DNA from: Lunularia cruciata
Taxonomy: Eukaryota > Streptophyta > Marchantiopsida > Lunulariales > Lunulariaceae
DNA length: 64,000 nucleotides
Assembly (NCBI GenBank): GCA_948567375.1
Contig: OX419758.1
Span: 53,635,001-53,699,000, forward strand
Reading direction: 5' to 3'
Shown here piece after piece: positions 1-10,561 of this stretch. How positions within the stretch are numbered: the stretch's first letter is position 1; each line of letters starts with the position of its first letter. The notes below the pieces were generated by a model that made no database searches, had not been told where the DNA came from, and was given only the letters and a program-made list of their open reading frames with translations. Position numbers and translations under genes: made by a program.

Positions 1-339
1 GAAGAGGAAAAGAAAAACACTAGAGGACCTCAAGAACAAGAACTTTGGCCTGAAGTTCAAAAAGACCCTTGGCAAGAAGAGTAAAACCAAAACCAAAACC
101 AGAAGTTGAAGTGGAGGGAGAAGGAAAAGACACTTCAATTTTTATGCAAGCCAAAGAAGGAGAAGGATATGCACAAGCAACCCAACTACTAGGAAAAGAA
201 GGACCTCATTTTGTGACCTAGTTAGTGGGAGCATTATTTCAAATGATAGATCTTTTGCTATGTTATGCGTATATACATTGCTAGACAAAATACATCATTT
301 CTCAAATGTAATAAGTTCTTCTTGATCATTCACTCAACA
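1..339. other. purine-rich intergenic DNA, no gene seen
   Basis: The plus strand is rich in AAG/GAA runs. No reading frame longer than a few dozen codons and no recognisable domain. Probably the edge of a decayed repeat that continues left of the window. Confidence 0.5.
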
Positions 340-696
340 CTTTTCCAACAATTGGGCATTGATTACAATCAAGCCATACCCACTCTAGCTTAGGGACTCC
401 AAGTGATGCTTACCGGCCTCTATCCACCATAACCAAGAACTCAAAGTCTCAACATCAAAGAAGTGAGCTCTCTAGAGCTATACTTCAAAGGTATATCCCT
501 CCGCTTGACCTAGGTTTCCAACCCTAAACAACACCATTGACTGCACATCCAATGGTGTGAACATTGCAAGTAACGATGGACCCCACCATGTAATCAGTAG
601 CACTAACATGAAGTTGGACCTTCAACAAGTAGTCCATGAGTAACTACTAACACTACTACTCTAGCATCTTAGCAATCTAACGTTGACACCACAAAT
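340..696 (-). repeat. dispersed repeat, inverted partner of 59703-60072
   Basis: The reverse complement aligns along its length with 59703-60072. Shared landmarks include GAGAGCTCACTTCT, TTTGAGTTCTTGG, TATGGTGGA and TGCCCAATTGTTG in the same order. Homology fades on both sides. The family is unknown; it could be part of an LTR or a leader of a larger retroelement. No coding potential seen. Confidence 0.75.
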
Positions 697-3393
697 GTTG
701 TGATAGCTACCAAAGTATCAAGAAACCTCCCTAATGTACCACTTTCATCCAAATTATACCACTTTCATCCAAATGCTTCACAAGATTGTCTATACATGGA
801 ATGCAAAGGACAGCAAGTGGAAGGAGGAAGTAGAGAAGAGCATGAACTTGTAGAAGGGGGAGTCAAAGAAGGTAAATACACTTGAATAGGAAATTTTTTG
901 AGACAAAGAAACAAAACTCCTCCTTGATAGTAGTGCAAAAGCAGTAGGAAGAAGAACTCAAAAGAATACAACTGAAGTTGGTAACTCTACAAATGGAGAA
1001 GAAGAATATGAAATTTGAGTATAAAGACCAAATGCAACTAGGAAGAAAGAAGTAGTAAGCATTCATTGTGCATGGAAAGGTTCCAAAGTTTGGATCGTGA
1101 TTTTGGAGCTACAAATGGTTGAGTACCACAAAGAAGATGGCCACCTTATTAAAGCACTTGGCCAAATATTTGAAGAGATAGGAGGAGAAGAAGTTAGATC
1201 AAGTCTAAATGTATGAGGAGAAGCAAAAAGTGATTCATCCATTGGTGGAAGCCAAGGATCACTTTGTATGTATGATGGAGGAAGAAGTGCAACTATGAGC
1301 AACAAAGGCAAAGATCCATGAGCTCAAGTTGCAAGTCTAGAAATAGGAAGGAAGGACATACAAAGAAGAGAAAATAGACCAACTAGCCAGTAGACTTAGA
1401 GAGCATTAGATAGGAAATTCACATAAGTTTTAAAAACCTATATGCTACAGAGAGCCGGGTATATGGAACAAACCAACCTCCTAATTAGGAATTTTAAGGG
1501 AAAGGGTAGTTTTTTGCAGTAGAGCACTAGGCCAAGGGTACTTCACATATCCTTATATGTAGATATTGCTCTTAATTGTAGCATTTGTAGTTGTAAATAC
1601 TTTAGGAAGAAGGCCTTTGGAATCGTAAGTCCAAAATAGTATAAAGTGCAAGTTGTATTTGGAGAAGGCCTGATATCTTCCCTAACATGGGTAAGGGACC
1701 TAACATGGGGAATTTATTTACACATGATTAGGATAAGATATGATTAGAATATTTAAGTGAGAGATATAGGTAGAGATAGAAGATTAATAGAAAACCCACT
1801 TAACTGCAAATTCTCTTTGGGGTAAATTATGAAATTTATATAAAGCTTTGATCTAAATTTTTTTGGGTTTAATTTACCACTTCATTTCTTATGCAACCAA
1901 AGTTCAATAAAAAGGACTTTGAGTTCTTTGCAAACTATAATTCTTTCATTTTGAGTGTTGGTGAAATGCTTGTCTTGAGTCGTGATGAGGATCACAAGTG
2001 CTAGAGTATAGAGGGAAACATTTTCACTTGATCAAGATGTGTGACTTATGAGGGATCTAAAGGAGAAAATCAATATACCAAGGAGTCAAGTTGGTTTTGG
2101 AGCATTGAATGTACCACAAAAATGAAAGGCCAAGTCATTTGGCCAACTTATAGACTCCTCCCTTTTGGGAAGAGTAATATGCATCTTTGGATTTGAAGTC
2201 CTTGGTGTGAAGACCCTTTGGAGTGAAGTGAGCCATCATCTTTATGATTAACTTAGAACCTATTAGTAGTGAAGTTGATCTTTAGTTTCTCCCTTTTCTA
2301 TAGGGGATCACACTACCCTCTGTTTTGGGAGTATTCCTGCCCAAGGGGTTAAATAGGAAATAATAAATGAATTGCAACTTAGTGACATTTCTTTTTACTT
2401 CTAGTCATTTCTAACCTGTATCCTTGAGGGAACAACTTTTTCTCACCAATTTACTAGCATTTGACAAACAATGGTTTGCCACACTACTCTTCTAAAAGGC
2501 ACAACTACAAAGGTTTCTTTGTAGTGGCAATTATTCTTTGCTTTTTGTGTTTTCTGGTACTTTCAACACTAGAACTCATTTTTAATATATAGAAGAATTG
2601 CTTTGCTCCTTCAAAACCTCAAGGATCACACACCTCAATCGAGTAGAATTTTTTTCCTACACTCAAGAACTTGTGTTCCTACTACAGAGTTCTTCCTTCC
2701 TACTTTGCCAACCACCAATACTCAAAATTAAGGCAATAGCGACAAAGAAATTTTTGCTCTTTTGGTATATTCCAATCATTGAAATGAATGAATATTTACA
2801 TTAAGACCAAAACCTTATATATTCTTCTTAATCTAAGTTGAATGTATATAACGATTGAGGGAAGCCAAAGATCGTCTTAGCTCATCGTATTGTACATTGC
2901 TAGTCATATCTTCTTACATGTAGATTAATATAGCATCTTACACATGCAAAGGAAGGTATCAATTCTTCCCCAAAGATAACTCACAAGTTTGTACTCTTTA
3001 GACTTCCTACTCCAAAGGTGACATCTACTCAAAATGTTTACAAATTACTAAGGAATTTGGATTGCTTCCTACTACAAAGATCCTACACCTATGAAGAACT
3101 TCTTTCAATGAAAGTGCACTTGGCCTAAAGCACTAATGTAAAGAATTACCTTTGCCTTTATAATTCTTAATGAGGAGCTCAATTTGCTCCTTGTAACCTA
3201 TTATTTCTAAGAGATAGGTATTACAAATCTCAATGAACTTCTTATTATATGTTCCCTAAGTCTAACAACTAGTTGGGTCCATTCTTTCTTCTTTGTTTGT
3301 CTTTCTCTCTAGCTTCTAGACTTGCTACTTCAGCTCATGTAACTTTGCCTTTATTATCTTCCCTTGAGTTGCTTCCTCCAACATTCATACAAA
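697..3393. other. decayed repeat DNA without an intact gene
   Basis: The first half is purine-rich on the plus strand and the right part is pyrimidine-rich, so coding-like skew points in opposite directions at the two ends. Only short frames with no recognisable domain occur. Pieces around 960-1400 translate to Lys/Glu-rich fragments resembling the coiled-coil remnant at 3394-3582, but stops are frequent. Confidence 0.45.
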
Positions 3394-3582
3394 TTAATCT
3401 TGAGCTTCCTCCAACTGCTTGATGGCCTTCAACTTCTCCTCTTCCTCCAAGTTTTGGTTCAAGATTCCTACTTCCTCCTTCACCTCCTCTAGCATTTGAG
3501 ATTGATCAATTGACTTCTCTTCCTTCTCCTTCTCTTTCTTCAAGTTGTTGGCTAGGTGCTCTAATTGGATTGCTACCTCCCT
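3394..3582 (-). pseudogene. coiled-coil fragment, probable retroelement gag remnant
   Basis: Open minus-strand frame of about 63 codons between two stops. It is almost all Glu, Lys, Gln and Leu with heptad-like leucine spacing (for example KKEKEKEEKSIDQSQMLEEV), which predicts a coiled coil. There is no convincing start codon, and the flanking sequence on the same strand keeps the composition but is broken by stops. No catalytic or zinc-binding motif is visible. Assignment to a gag-like protein is inference from composition and repeat surroundings; a decayed host gene is possible. Confidence 0.35.
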
Positions 3583-4325
3583 CTAGTACTTCAACATTTT
3601 TACCTCTAAGGTAACTACTCAGATCTTGGTAGCCTTTAGTTCTCCTTGAATTCTTATGACTTCTTTGTCTTGTTCCTTTAGTTGATCTTTGTACCCAAGT
3701 TATATATCTTTCTTCTCAATCCAAAGAGTTCTCAATTTGAATTGCAACATTTGGAGTTCTTAACCTTGCGTCTTTTCCTTTGCTATTAGGGAAGAGTTCT
3801 ACCTCTTTATCTTAGAGCTTTCTTGCACAAGGATAATTGAGCTTCTTTGCCTTTGCTGGGTACAAATTTTTGCTCTCCTCTAATTCCTCCTTTCACTTGT
3901 CATCCTTTACTTCTTGGCAAGATGACTTTATGAAGTCTTTGGATTAGTGTGGTATAATCAACTACATTGGGATAGACTTCTTGATACTATGGCAAAAGGA
4001 GATCAATCATCTACAATGTTGATCACACCAAGTGAATGACAAAGTAAGCACCCCCTATAATGGTCACTTTGGGTTCTTGGGTTACCTCTGCTCCTATTTT
4101 GGCCTATGCTACACTCAGAGGGTCTTCACCTTCTTCCTCCAATTCTACTCATTCTACTTTCTTTTTGCTTCTTGATTATGTTTTTTGGCTTCATGTTGTC
4201 CTTCACTTCAAATTTCTTTGTCTTGTATATACTTACTCTTCTTTAGGGATATCTATTGCTTGGTTGTGGATGGGAGATTCTTTGAGTCAATGCAATGTTT
4301 CTCATTGGTCTTTGACTTAGCCTTC
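3583..4325. other. decayed repeat DNA up to the nested insertion
   Basis: Pyrimidine-rich on the plus strand to about 3950, continuing the composition of the coiled-coil remnant, then mixed sequence. Short plus-strand frames around 4060-4320 have no recognisable domain. Confidence 0.4.
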
Positions 4326-4349
4326 TGTAATACTCCGAGGATAGGAGAT
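4326..4349 (-). repeat. first 24 bp of a minus-oriented LTR, cut by the chromovirus insertion
   Basis: TGTAATACTCCGAGG is the reverse complement of the end of the LTR at 4350-5091. The sequence resumes after the inserted element at 18789, so this stub and 18789-19369 were once one LTR. Confidence 0.85.
4345..4349. repeat. target-site duplication of the outer element, left copy (GAGAT)
   Basis: GAGAT directly precedes the 5' LTR and recurs at 18789-18793 directly after the 3' LTR. Five base pairs is the usual length for Ty3/gypsy integration. Confidence 0.92.
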
Positions 4350-5091
4350 TGTAATACCAAGGGTTAGCCATATGATCTAGATGTGAAATTCGGTTTGGTA
4401 ACATCTAGAATGATGTTATACATGATGGTCAAAATAGATCAGATAGAAGTATCACCAAAAGAGTACTTCTACTAATAGGGCAAAAACCGAAATAGACTTG
4501 AGAACCTTAGAACCAATAGCTAGACATATGATTTAAAGGTGAGAATTGGTTTGGTAACATCTGGAAAGATGTTACACATGATGGACTAAACAGATCAGAA
4601 AGAGTTATCACCAAAAGAGGACTTCTACTAATAGAGTAGGAACCGAAATATGCCTAAAATCTTTGAAGGCAATTTTGGAGGCCTAAACGGATGAATTAGG
4701 CCTCAAAAATTTGCAGATTCCCCCCCCCCCAACGGGGGAAAGGCTGGCCTTCCCTCCACCCTGGTTTGTCTCGTCGAGAGCTTTCCAACGGTACCTTACT
4801 CATGTGATTCTGAGATTCCTACAGGAAGATTTCCTAAAAGATTCCCTCCGGTCAAAGCTCGTTTGACCAACCAGATAGGACCTAGACCAGACAGGTCACC
4901 CATCCAAGTAAGTAATCCAAGGGTGGAGCTTGCTGACATGTCACCTATCTATGTCCCTAATCCTATGGTGGAGCTTCCTTGGAGGAGATCCTCTTTGCCT
5001 ATATAATAAAGAGAAGGTGCTCCCTTGGGGCATCGAATGTTTGAGTGTGCAATCTGTGTTTTTTCTCTTCTCTTGTCCTCGGAGTATTACA
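4350..5091 (+). repeat. 5' LTR of the outer chromovirus
   Basis: Starts TGTAATACC and ends GGAGTATTACA. It contains an imperfect tandem duplication with a 156-bp period: GGTTTGGTAACATCT occurs at 4392 and again at 4548 with matching flanks. A TATATAA box lies at 5000-5006. Matches 18046-18788 along its length with scattered substitutions, many of them transitions. Confidence 0.95.
5000..5006 (+). promoter_or_regulatory. probable TATA box of the outer LTR
   Basis: TATATAA about 90 bp before the LTR end, as expected for an LTR promoter with a short R-U5. The 3' LTR has the same motif. Confidence 0.55.
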
Positions 5092-5092
5092 A

Positions 5093-5104
5093 TGGTATCA
5101 GAGC
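5093..5104 (+). other. primer-binding site, initiator-Met tRNA type
   Basis: TGGTATCAGAGC begins two bases after the 5' LTR. It is the standard complement of the 3' end of plant initiator methionine tRNA, which primes minus-strand synthesis in many plant Ty3/gypsy and Ty1/copia elements. Confidence 0.93.
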
Positions 5105-5231
5105 GAGTGTTCTAGTCCAAGAGAGAGGATCATCCCTCTTGGAATAGCACAAACTACTGAAACTGAGTAATTTGAGGTGGAGAACATAGAGTAATTGCTA
5201 GACTTAGGAAGGACTTTAGAGAGCGGATGGG

Positions 5232-5453
5232 ATGGATGCGCCGGGGGGACAATTTCCCGCACCTAGCTTTCCATTCTCAAACCCATTCCACATCAAGGTT
5301 ATGTACATCCAGCATGAGCAGATGAGAGTATTGCTAGTTTATCACTTTGGTGCGGAATTCATGGACAGAGTGATGAACTCACCAAACCCGGTGATTCTAC
5401 CTGTGGTGATATATGACAGAGAGTGGGATTTGAAGATCTACATTCTATTATGA
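5232..5453 (+). CDS. small upstream ORF, module copy A1 (unknown function)
   Basis: A 73-residue ORF from ATG to TGA between the primer-binding site and gag. Its last 50 residues fit a pattern shared with 5458-5661, 9247-9417 and 10562-10705: a short hydrophobic strand, MR, a Gly near the middle, Pro, then PVVxYD, a variable stretch and YILL directly before the stop. The N-terminal 20 residues are Pro/Phe-rich. I know no family with this pattern. Position in the leader, small size and duplication suggest an accessory or gag-related protein; that is inference. It could also be a decayed gag N-terminal duplication. Confidence 0.5.
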   Translation: MDAPGGQFPAPSFPFSNPFHIKVMYIQHEQMRVLLVYHFGAEFMDRVMNSPNPVILPVVIYDREWDLKIYILL

Positions 5454-5457
5454 TGAT

Positions 5458-5661
5458 ATGGATATGAATGTCCCAAATCCTCTCCCTTTCAACACTCAAG
5501 TAGAAATCCGTTATGTAGTGAGGCCAAAATTGATGTTTAGAGATTTTGTGGTTAGGAATTTTGGTGAGGAGTATTATCAACAAGTGATAGCTTCTGAGGT
5601 CCCAATGGTAGTTCCGATAGTTTGTGCGCCTTCCAGAGTGATTATATTGACTCTGTATTGA
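5458..5661 (+). CDS. small upstream ORF, module copy A2 (unknown function)
   Basis: A 67-residue ORF whose ATG lies four bases after the A1 stop, in another frame. It aligns with A1 over about 50 residues: a beta-like start (QVEIRYVV), a central FGEEYYQQV segment, MVVPIV in place of PVVIYD, and ILTLY before TGA. Gag starts 33 bases downstream. Divergence from A1 is large, so the duplication is old; both copies remaining open is notable in an element whose gag and pol are broken. No known domain recognised. Confidence 0.5.
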   Translation: MDMNVPNPLPFNTQVEIRYVVRPKLMFRDFVVRNFGEEYYQQVIASEVPMVVPIVCAPSRVIILTLY

Positions 5662-5694
5662 AGTAGACGTTAGCAATTGGGTGTTGTAGGAACC

Positions 5695-6783
5695 ATGGAT
5701 CCGCAATTGCAAGAGCTGGTGCAAGGAATGCAAGGGATGTTGAATGAATTTTGAGAGATTAAGATGACCATGGAGACATTGCAAAGTCAAGTGCAGATCC
5801 TCAGGAACGATCAAGCCATGCAAGAAGAAGAGCCGTCTCAAAATCCAGTACCTACGACTGAAGTACTTGGAGAGGCACCCGTGCCTACGAACCCTATCAA
5901 CGATGAAGCCACATTGCTACTCCGGATGAAGAAGACCTGCAACATCAAGCCTTACAAGGGGCAGCGTACGATGGGAGTAGTAGAGAATTGGATCTCGAGA
6001 ATGAATCGATATTTTTGATTGTTCTCAACAGAGATCACAGAGCATGCTACAAAAGTGTTTGCATGTGGGTACTTGACCGATAAAGCCCTCACATGGTATG
6101 ATGCTTGGGAACGATCCATGCTAGCAGAGAGAAGGGAGGTCACATGGACAGCAATGCAAGAAGGACTGCTCAAGAATTTCCAATCGGTGGATTCTGTGCA
6201 GATGGCTCGAACCCAACTATGGGGATTGAGATAGAAGAATAGCGTACAAGAGTATGTGGAGGCATTTCTGGATCTACAGGTCACAATTACCGACATGAGT
6301 CCAGCAGAGGCTCTTGACAATTTCAAACGAGGGTTGAAAGAGCGGATTCGCCAAGAAGTCATGGTGCAAAACCCTCGCACGGTATTTGAAGCTATTGCTT
6401 GTGCGCAAAGAATAGTCGGAGCATTAGGTGGAGGTGAAGGAGTAGTTCCACCTCAACATTATCGGGCAGAAATGCCACACATGGGTGGACCAGTACCGAT
6501 GGAATTGGGTAACCTTCGATTCTGGGATCGAGGAGCACGGCCGCTTCCAGGGGAGCGGGGACGGGTAGAAGAACGAAGAGATGGAGTCCCACGAGGAGAA
6601 GGGACTCGAGGAGAACAACGCCATTGTTACAATTGTGGCCGTATTGGGCACATATCTACCAATTGTCGCACTCGTTTCCCTAGAGGCCCTTGGCCTTCGT
6701 ACAGGCAATCTTTGAACAACATGGAGAGGCACATTGAAGAAGAGGAGGTGGAAACCACTTCAGAAAACAAAGATCGCCAGTAA
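5695..6783 (+). pseudogene. gag: gag of the outer chromovirus (capsid and zinc knuckle), with stops
   Basis: The frame opens at ATG 5695 (MDPQLQELVQGM) and runs to TAA 6781-6783. In-frame stops lie at 5752 (TGA), 6016 (TGA) and 6232 (TAG); each is one C-to-T step from Arg or Gln codons that fit the context. A coiled-coil-like N-terminus is followed by the retrotransposon gag core around 5950-6400 (ALTWYDAWE, YVEAFLDLQ) and a CX2CX4HX4C knuckle (CYNCGRIGHISTNC) near 6625-6666. The protein would form the capsid and bind element RNA. Gag and pol are in different frames here; in most plant chromoviruses they share a frame, so an indel near 6780-6870 is likely. Confidence 0.88.
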
Positions 6784-6878
6784 ATGTACCTCGCGGCCTT
6801 ACTGGCTCAATAAGGAAGTAGAGAAGCGAGGGAAGGAAGAAGAATAATGCGCAAAGATCCCGAAAGGCAACCTCACAA

Positions 6879-8513
6879 TTGATTGTTGTGAATAGAATCC
6901 TAGAAGGTAATCAAGTGAGAGTATTAATAGATCCGGGAGCAATAGAGAATTTCTTGTCTTGCTCTGTTGCAATAAGCTTGGGAATGGATCTAGAGAGAGA
7001 TGGAAGTGAAGAAGTAGAGTTACCAAATGGTCAAACAAAGAGGATTGAATCATTACCTAGACGGGTAACCCTCTCTGTAGGAGAATATCAGGAAGAAATT
7101 GAGTGGCGAGTGATACAGTTAGCCCGTTATGATGCAATTTTAGGCATGCCATGGATAGAGCAATACAACCCAATGGTGGATTGGAGGAAGAAAGTAGTGA
7201 GAACCCACCAATGGTCAATCATTGGGGTTAAAGAAAATTCACACAAGCAGAAACTGCCTCTATATGTCATAGGGACGACAACTGTCTATAAGACCGATAG
7301 ATGTTTTATGGGTCTAATAAGAGAAGTCCAGAGTGCACAACTCGCTGGACAAATTCCTGAGAAATTGAAGGATGTGGTGGATGAGTTTCAAGATGTCTTT
7401 CCCGATGATCTACCCTCAGGATTACCACCTAAAAGGCGAGTAGATCACAAAATAGAGACACTCCCGGGGAAGACACCTCCTTGTAAGGCCCCATATCGCC
7501 CATCACCTCATGAGTTGGAGGAGTATAAGACTCAAATTGAGGAGATGCTACAGAAAGGGTTCATCCAACCTAGCGTATCACCATATGGGGCCCCTGTCTT
7601 GTTTGTGAAGAAGAAAGATGGTACAATGCGCATGTGCATTGACTATCGGGGTCTCAATCAGCAAACAGTGAAGAACAAATACCCCTTACCTCGCATGGAT
7701 GACCTGTTTGATCAACTCCATGGAGCGAGATACTTCACCAAACTAGACTTACGGAGCGGTTACAATCAAATCTGAATTGTAGAGGAGGATGTGTACAAAA
7801 CTGCCTTTCGACCCAAGTATGGCCACTTTGAGTATCTTGTGATGCCTTTTGGCCTCACCAATGCGCCTGCCACTTTCATGAGCCTAATGAATGACATATT
7901 TTGTCCATACTTGGATAAGTCTGTTATCGTCTTCTTGGATGATATCTTAGTATATAGTAGCACGATGACAGAACACAAATAACATTTACGAGAGGTCCTC
8001 CAGATTCTAAGACAGAATCAATTGTACGCCAAAATCTCAAAGTGTGAGTTTGGCAAGTCTAAAGTAGACTACTTAGGGCATAGAGTAAGTGCAAAGGGCA
8101 TTCAAGTATTGACAGATAAAATAGAGGTCATTCAAAAATGGAGTGCACCAAAAGATCAGACTCAACTTAAGAGCTTCTTGGGGTTGACGGGATTCTATCA
8201 TAGATTTGTCAAGGACTTCTCCAAGGTTGCACAGCCTTTAATGGCACTACTTGGCAAGGGGAAGAAGTGGACATGGGGAACTGCACAAGAGTTGGCCTTT
8301 CAAGAATTGAAGGCAGCCTTGTTACATGCACCAATCTTCAAGTGGTATGACCCAAAACGTCCAATCAAGTTAGCTACGGATGCATCAGGCGTAGCAATAG
8401 GAGCAATCCTACAACAAGAGTGGCATGACGGATGGCATCCAATTGCATATTTCTCTCAAAAGTTGTTACCGGCAGAGCGCAACTACCACACCACAGAACG
8501 AGAAGAGCTGGCC
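6879..8513 (+). pseudogene. pol: pol of the outer chromovirus, first part: protease, RT, start of RNase H
   Basis: One frame with stops at 7773-7775 (TGA) and 7980-7982 (TAA). The retropepsin region reads [12 protein letters not shown] with a later ILGMPWI flap-side motif; the usual Ser/Thr after the catalytic Asp is Pro. RT motifs in order: [29 protein letters not shown] (first catalytic Asp), [12 protein letters not shown], and FLDDILVYS (YxDD-type pair), then the YLGH and FLGLTGFYHRF connection motifs. RNase H begins LATDASGVAIGAIL (catalytic Asp) and reaches TEREEL, where the inner element cuts it. The frame resumes at 16335. Confidence 0.93.
8510..8513. repeat. target-site duplication of the inner element, left copy (GGCC)
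   Basis: GGCC directly precedes the inner 5' LTR and recurs at 16334-16337 directly after the inner 3' LTR. Removing the element plus one GGCC rejoins the RNase H reading frame. Confidence 0.85.
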
Positions 8514-9205
8514 TGTAACACCCATTTGTGCATGTGTGTGGTATTGTGATATTTAGCTTGGTATTACAAGTACTTAAGAGATATTATTTATATAGAGATA
8601 AAGGATGGTTCTATATTAGTCATGGTTAGCTAAAGTTAGTCATAGTTAAGATAGAGGGGACCTTACTTTAGAGGAAGTAGAAAAGATGAGCACTACTATT
8701 TTGGATTTTAGTGTGTTGACTTGGTATTATTCCTAGGTGTTTGGCTTTGAGGAAAGAGTTGAGAACTCTTGGGCCCGCAAACCTTTTTGTTTTGGATTCT
8801 TCTTTAGTCCAAGGATAGCCCATGTGAAGGAATCCTTGACTTAGTGGTTGGGTCAAGATAAGATCACATGCTTAGGGGAATATGCCCATGTGAATGGATA
8901 TTCCTTTCTGCTTTTTGACTTTACTTGACTTTTAGTCTAGTAACTTGAGTTACTACGGTAATTAGTAACTTTGGTACGTAACTATTTCACCACTATATAA
9001 ACAAGGGGTGAGGAGGTACTCATCATCCTTTCATTTGCAACTATCTCTCTCTCATTGAGTTCTCTAGTGAGCAATGACTTGAGTCTTGGAGTGTTAGCCT
9101 TGGAGGAGTATGATGGAGTTGGGGTTCCTTGCCTTCTTAGTCCATGGTGCGCTACCATAATAGCCATCAGAGGTTCATCTTGAGTGAGAGACAGGCCGGC
9201 TCACA
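8514..9205 (+). repeat. 5' LTR of the inner element
   Basis: 692 bp, TGTAACACCC to GGCCGGCTCACA. Appears identical to 15642-16333 and closely similar to the solo LTR at 27615-28306, also 692 bp. A TATATAA box lies at 8994-9000. Confidence 0.96.
8994..9000 (+). promoter_or_regulatory. probable TATA box of the inner LTR
   Basis: TATATAA about 205 bp before the LTR end in a CACTATATAAACAAGG context. It is conserved in the 3' LTR; the solo LTR at 27615 has the related AGTATATAAAC. Confidence 0.6.
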
Positions 9206-9209
9206 TTTT

Positions 9210-9227
9210 TGGTTCCGTTGCCGGGAC
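9210..9227 (+). other. primer-binding site, Asp-tRNA-like
   Basis: TGGTTCCGTTGCCGGGAC begins four bases after the 5' LTR. It resembles TGGCGCCGTTGCCGGGGA, the complement of plant tRNA-Asp used by Athila-type elements, with a few mismatches. Position supports the role; the exact tRNA is uncertain. Confidence 0.7.
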
Positions 9228-9246
9228 CTCTCTAGAAGGCAAGAAA

Positions 9247-9417
9247 ATGTTCCGCGTCCAATTCTACATTAGGCAGAAGGAGGCTATGAGAGCTCACTTG
9301 GAGAGAACATTAGGAGAGGAGAGGGCTGAACTTATGTTAGAGAACCAAGATCCATTTGTATACCCTGTAGTTCATTATGATGTCTTTGAGGTGATTTTGT
9401 ACATCTTGTACACATGA
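9247..9417 (+). CDS. small upstream ORF, module copy B1 (unknown function)
   Basis: A 56-residue ORF starting 42 bases after the 5' LTR, just past the primer site. It reads a hydrophobic start (FRVQFYI), an MRAHLERTLGEERAEL segment, PFVYPVVHYD and YILYT before TGA. It aligns with A1 (5232-5453) through MR, Gly-x-Glu, Pro and PVVxYD although the two retrotransposons have different LTRs and pol lineages. Charged helical middle, hydrophobic tail, no signal peptide, no cysteines. Function unknown. Confidence 0.5.
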   Translation: MFRVQFYIRQKEAMRAHLERTLGEERAELMLENQDPFVYPVVHYDVFEVILYILYT

Positions 9418-10064
9418 GAGGAATTGGAGAGATTGTGTGAGGTGGATTGCAGATTTTGGGGATTAAGGTGATTTTGGGCAAAATCTCAAGTTTGAGATCT
9501 GGACTTGAGATTTCTACACATGATAGCTTGGATTATCTTTCAGTTAGCACACTTAAAATTATTGTGAGAGCTTCTATGCGCACTGGGCTAGAATTTTTGA
9601 AAGTTGATAGGGTAAAGTGCTCCCGCAACTGCATGCTCTCTGGAAAATTTTACAGAGTCTTCCATTTCTTCAATTTTTAGTGAATTTTCCTGAAAATTGC
9701 CAAGAAAATTAAGTGCATTGTATCCTACCTGCTGCCACAAAAATTAGAGAATGATTGTTCTTGTGCAGGGAGAAATGAGTTTTTGAAGTGAGGGGGGTGG
9801 TTTTCAGACCAAATCTGAAATATGGGTGCTGAATAGAAAGGTGTCTAGGCCAAATGGCGTGATGAAAAAATCTGAAATTTTGTAGGGAGGGACGCCCTAC
9901 AGTTGTTATCAAGTGTGAAAAATTTCAGAGGACTGTGACATATTGCTTGGGAGATTTGAGTGACATTGTGAGGAAGGGTCAATTCTACAGAGTGGAGATC
10001 TCATGCATGAGAAGTTTGAGATCAACAAAAAGCATGTTTGAGTGTTTAGATTCATCTTGGGAAC
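9418..10064 (+). other. leader of the inner element, no clear gene
   Basis: Lies between module B1 and the zinc-knuckle ORF. Short frames (9447-9680, 9935-10138) have no recognisable domain. Probably RNA leader or decayed coding sequence. Confidence 0.4.
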
Positions 10065-10538
10065 ATGGAGGGTCATCAAGAGTGGAAATTGAGATTATGC
10101 AAGGTTCCCCAAGGGTTGGAGGTGATTGTAGGGGTTGATTTGAGGAAAAGAGAGTTTACAATAGAATTTGAAAAGAGTATTGAGAGGATCCAAAAACCTA
10201 CACCACTTGGAGGAAAGAGTGAGTCTAAGTGCTTTCTATGTGGAGAGAAGGGACATAAGGCAAGTTCATGTCCATTGACCTTTGAGAGCAAGAGATTGAG
10301 GGAAAGGAGAGGCTTACTTGACTTGGGTTTGCATGTTGGGCCTTCTTCACCAAGATTGGGAGGGAGAAGATCTAAGACCAAGGAGTTGTGTGAGGTTTGT
10401 GGAGTTGAAGGACTTCCAAAAGGACATGAGTGTAGTGGAGTAAAAGCACTTTTGGAAACTTTGGTGAAAGATCTTGGAGAGAGTCTTAGTACAGCTATAG
10501 AAATACTACCACATTCATCAGCTAGTTCTCAAGATTAG
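10065..10538 (+). CDS. zinc-knuckle protein upstream of gag (unknown function)
   Basis: Intact 157-residue ORF from ATG 10065 to TAG 10536-10538. A basic N-terminal part (about residues 1-50) is followed by a CX2CX4HX4C knuckle (CFLCGEKGHKASSC), a basic Arg/Lys stretch and a second Cys/His cluster (CEVCGVEGLPKGHEC). CCHC knuckles in retroelements bind RNA, but this element already has one in its gag, so this is an additional nucleic-acid-binding ORF. Its end overlaps the open frame holding module B2 (open from 10526), so a fused product by frameshifting is possible but unproven. It may be a captured or duplicated nucleocapsid. Confidence 0.6.
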   Translation: MEGHQEWKLRLCKVPQGLEVIVGVDLRKREFTIEFEKSIERIQKPTPLGGKSESKCFLCGEKGHKASSCPLTFESKRLRERRGLLDLGLHVGPSSPRLGGRRSKTKELCEVCGVEGLPKGHECSGVKALLETLVKDLGESLSTAIEILPHSSASSQD

Positions 10539-10561
10539 TGATAGAGATAATCTTTCAACTT

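Noticed and set aside
8668-9167. Minus-strand frames repeated exactly at 15796-16295 and in altered form at 27769-28268
   Set aside because: They lie wholly inside copies of one LTR, so their repetition reflects the LTR and not a gene family.
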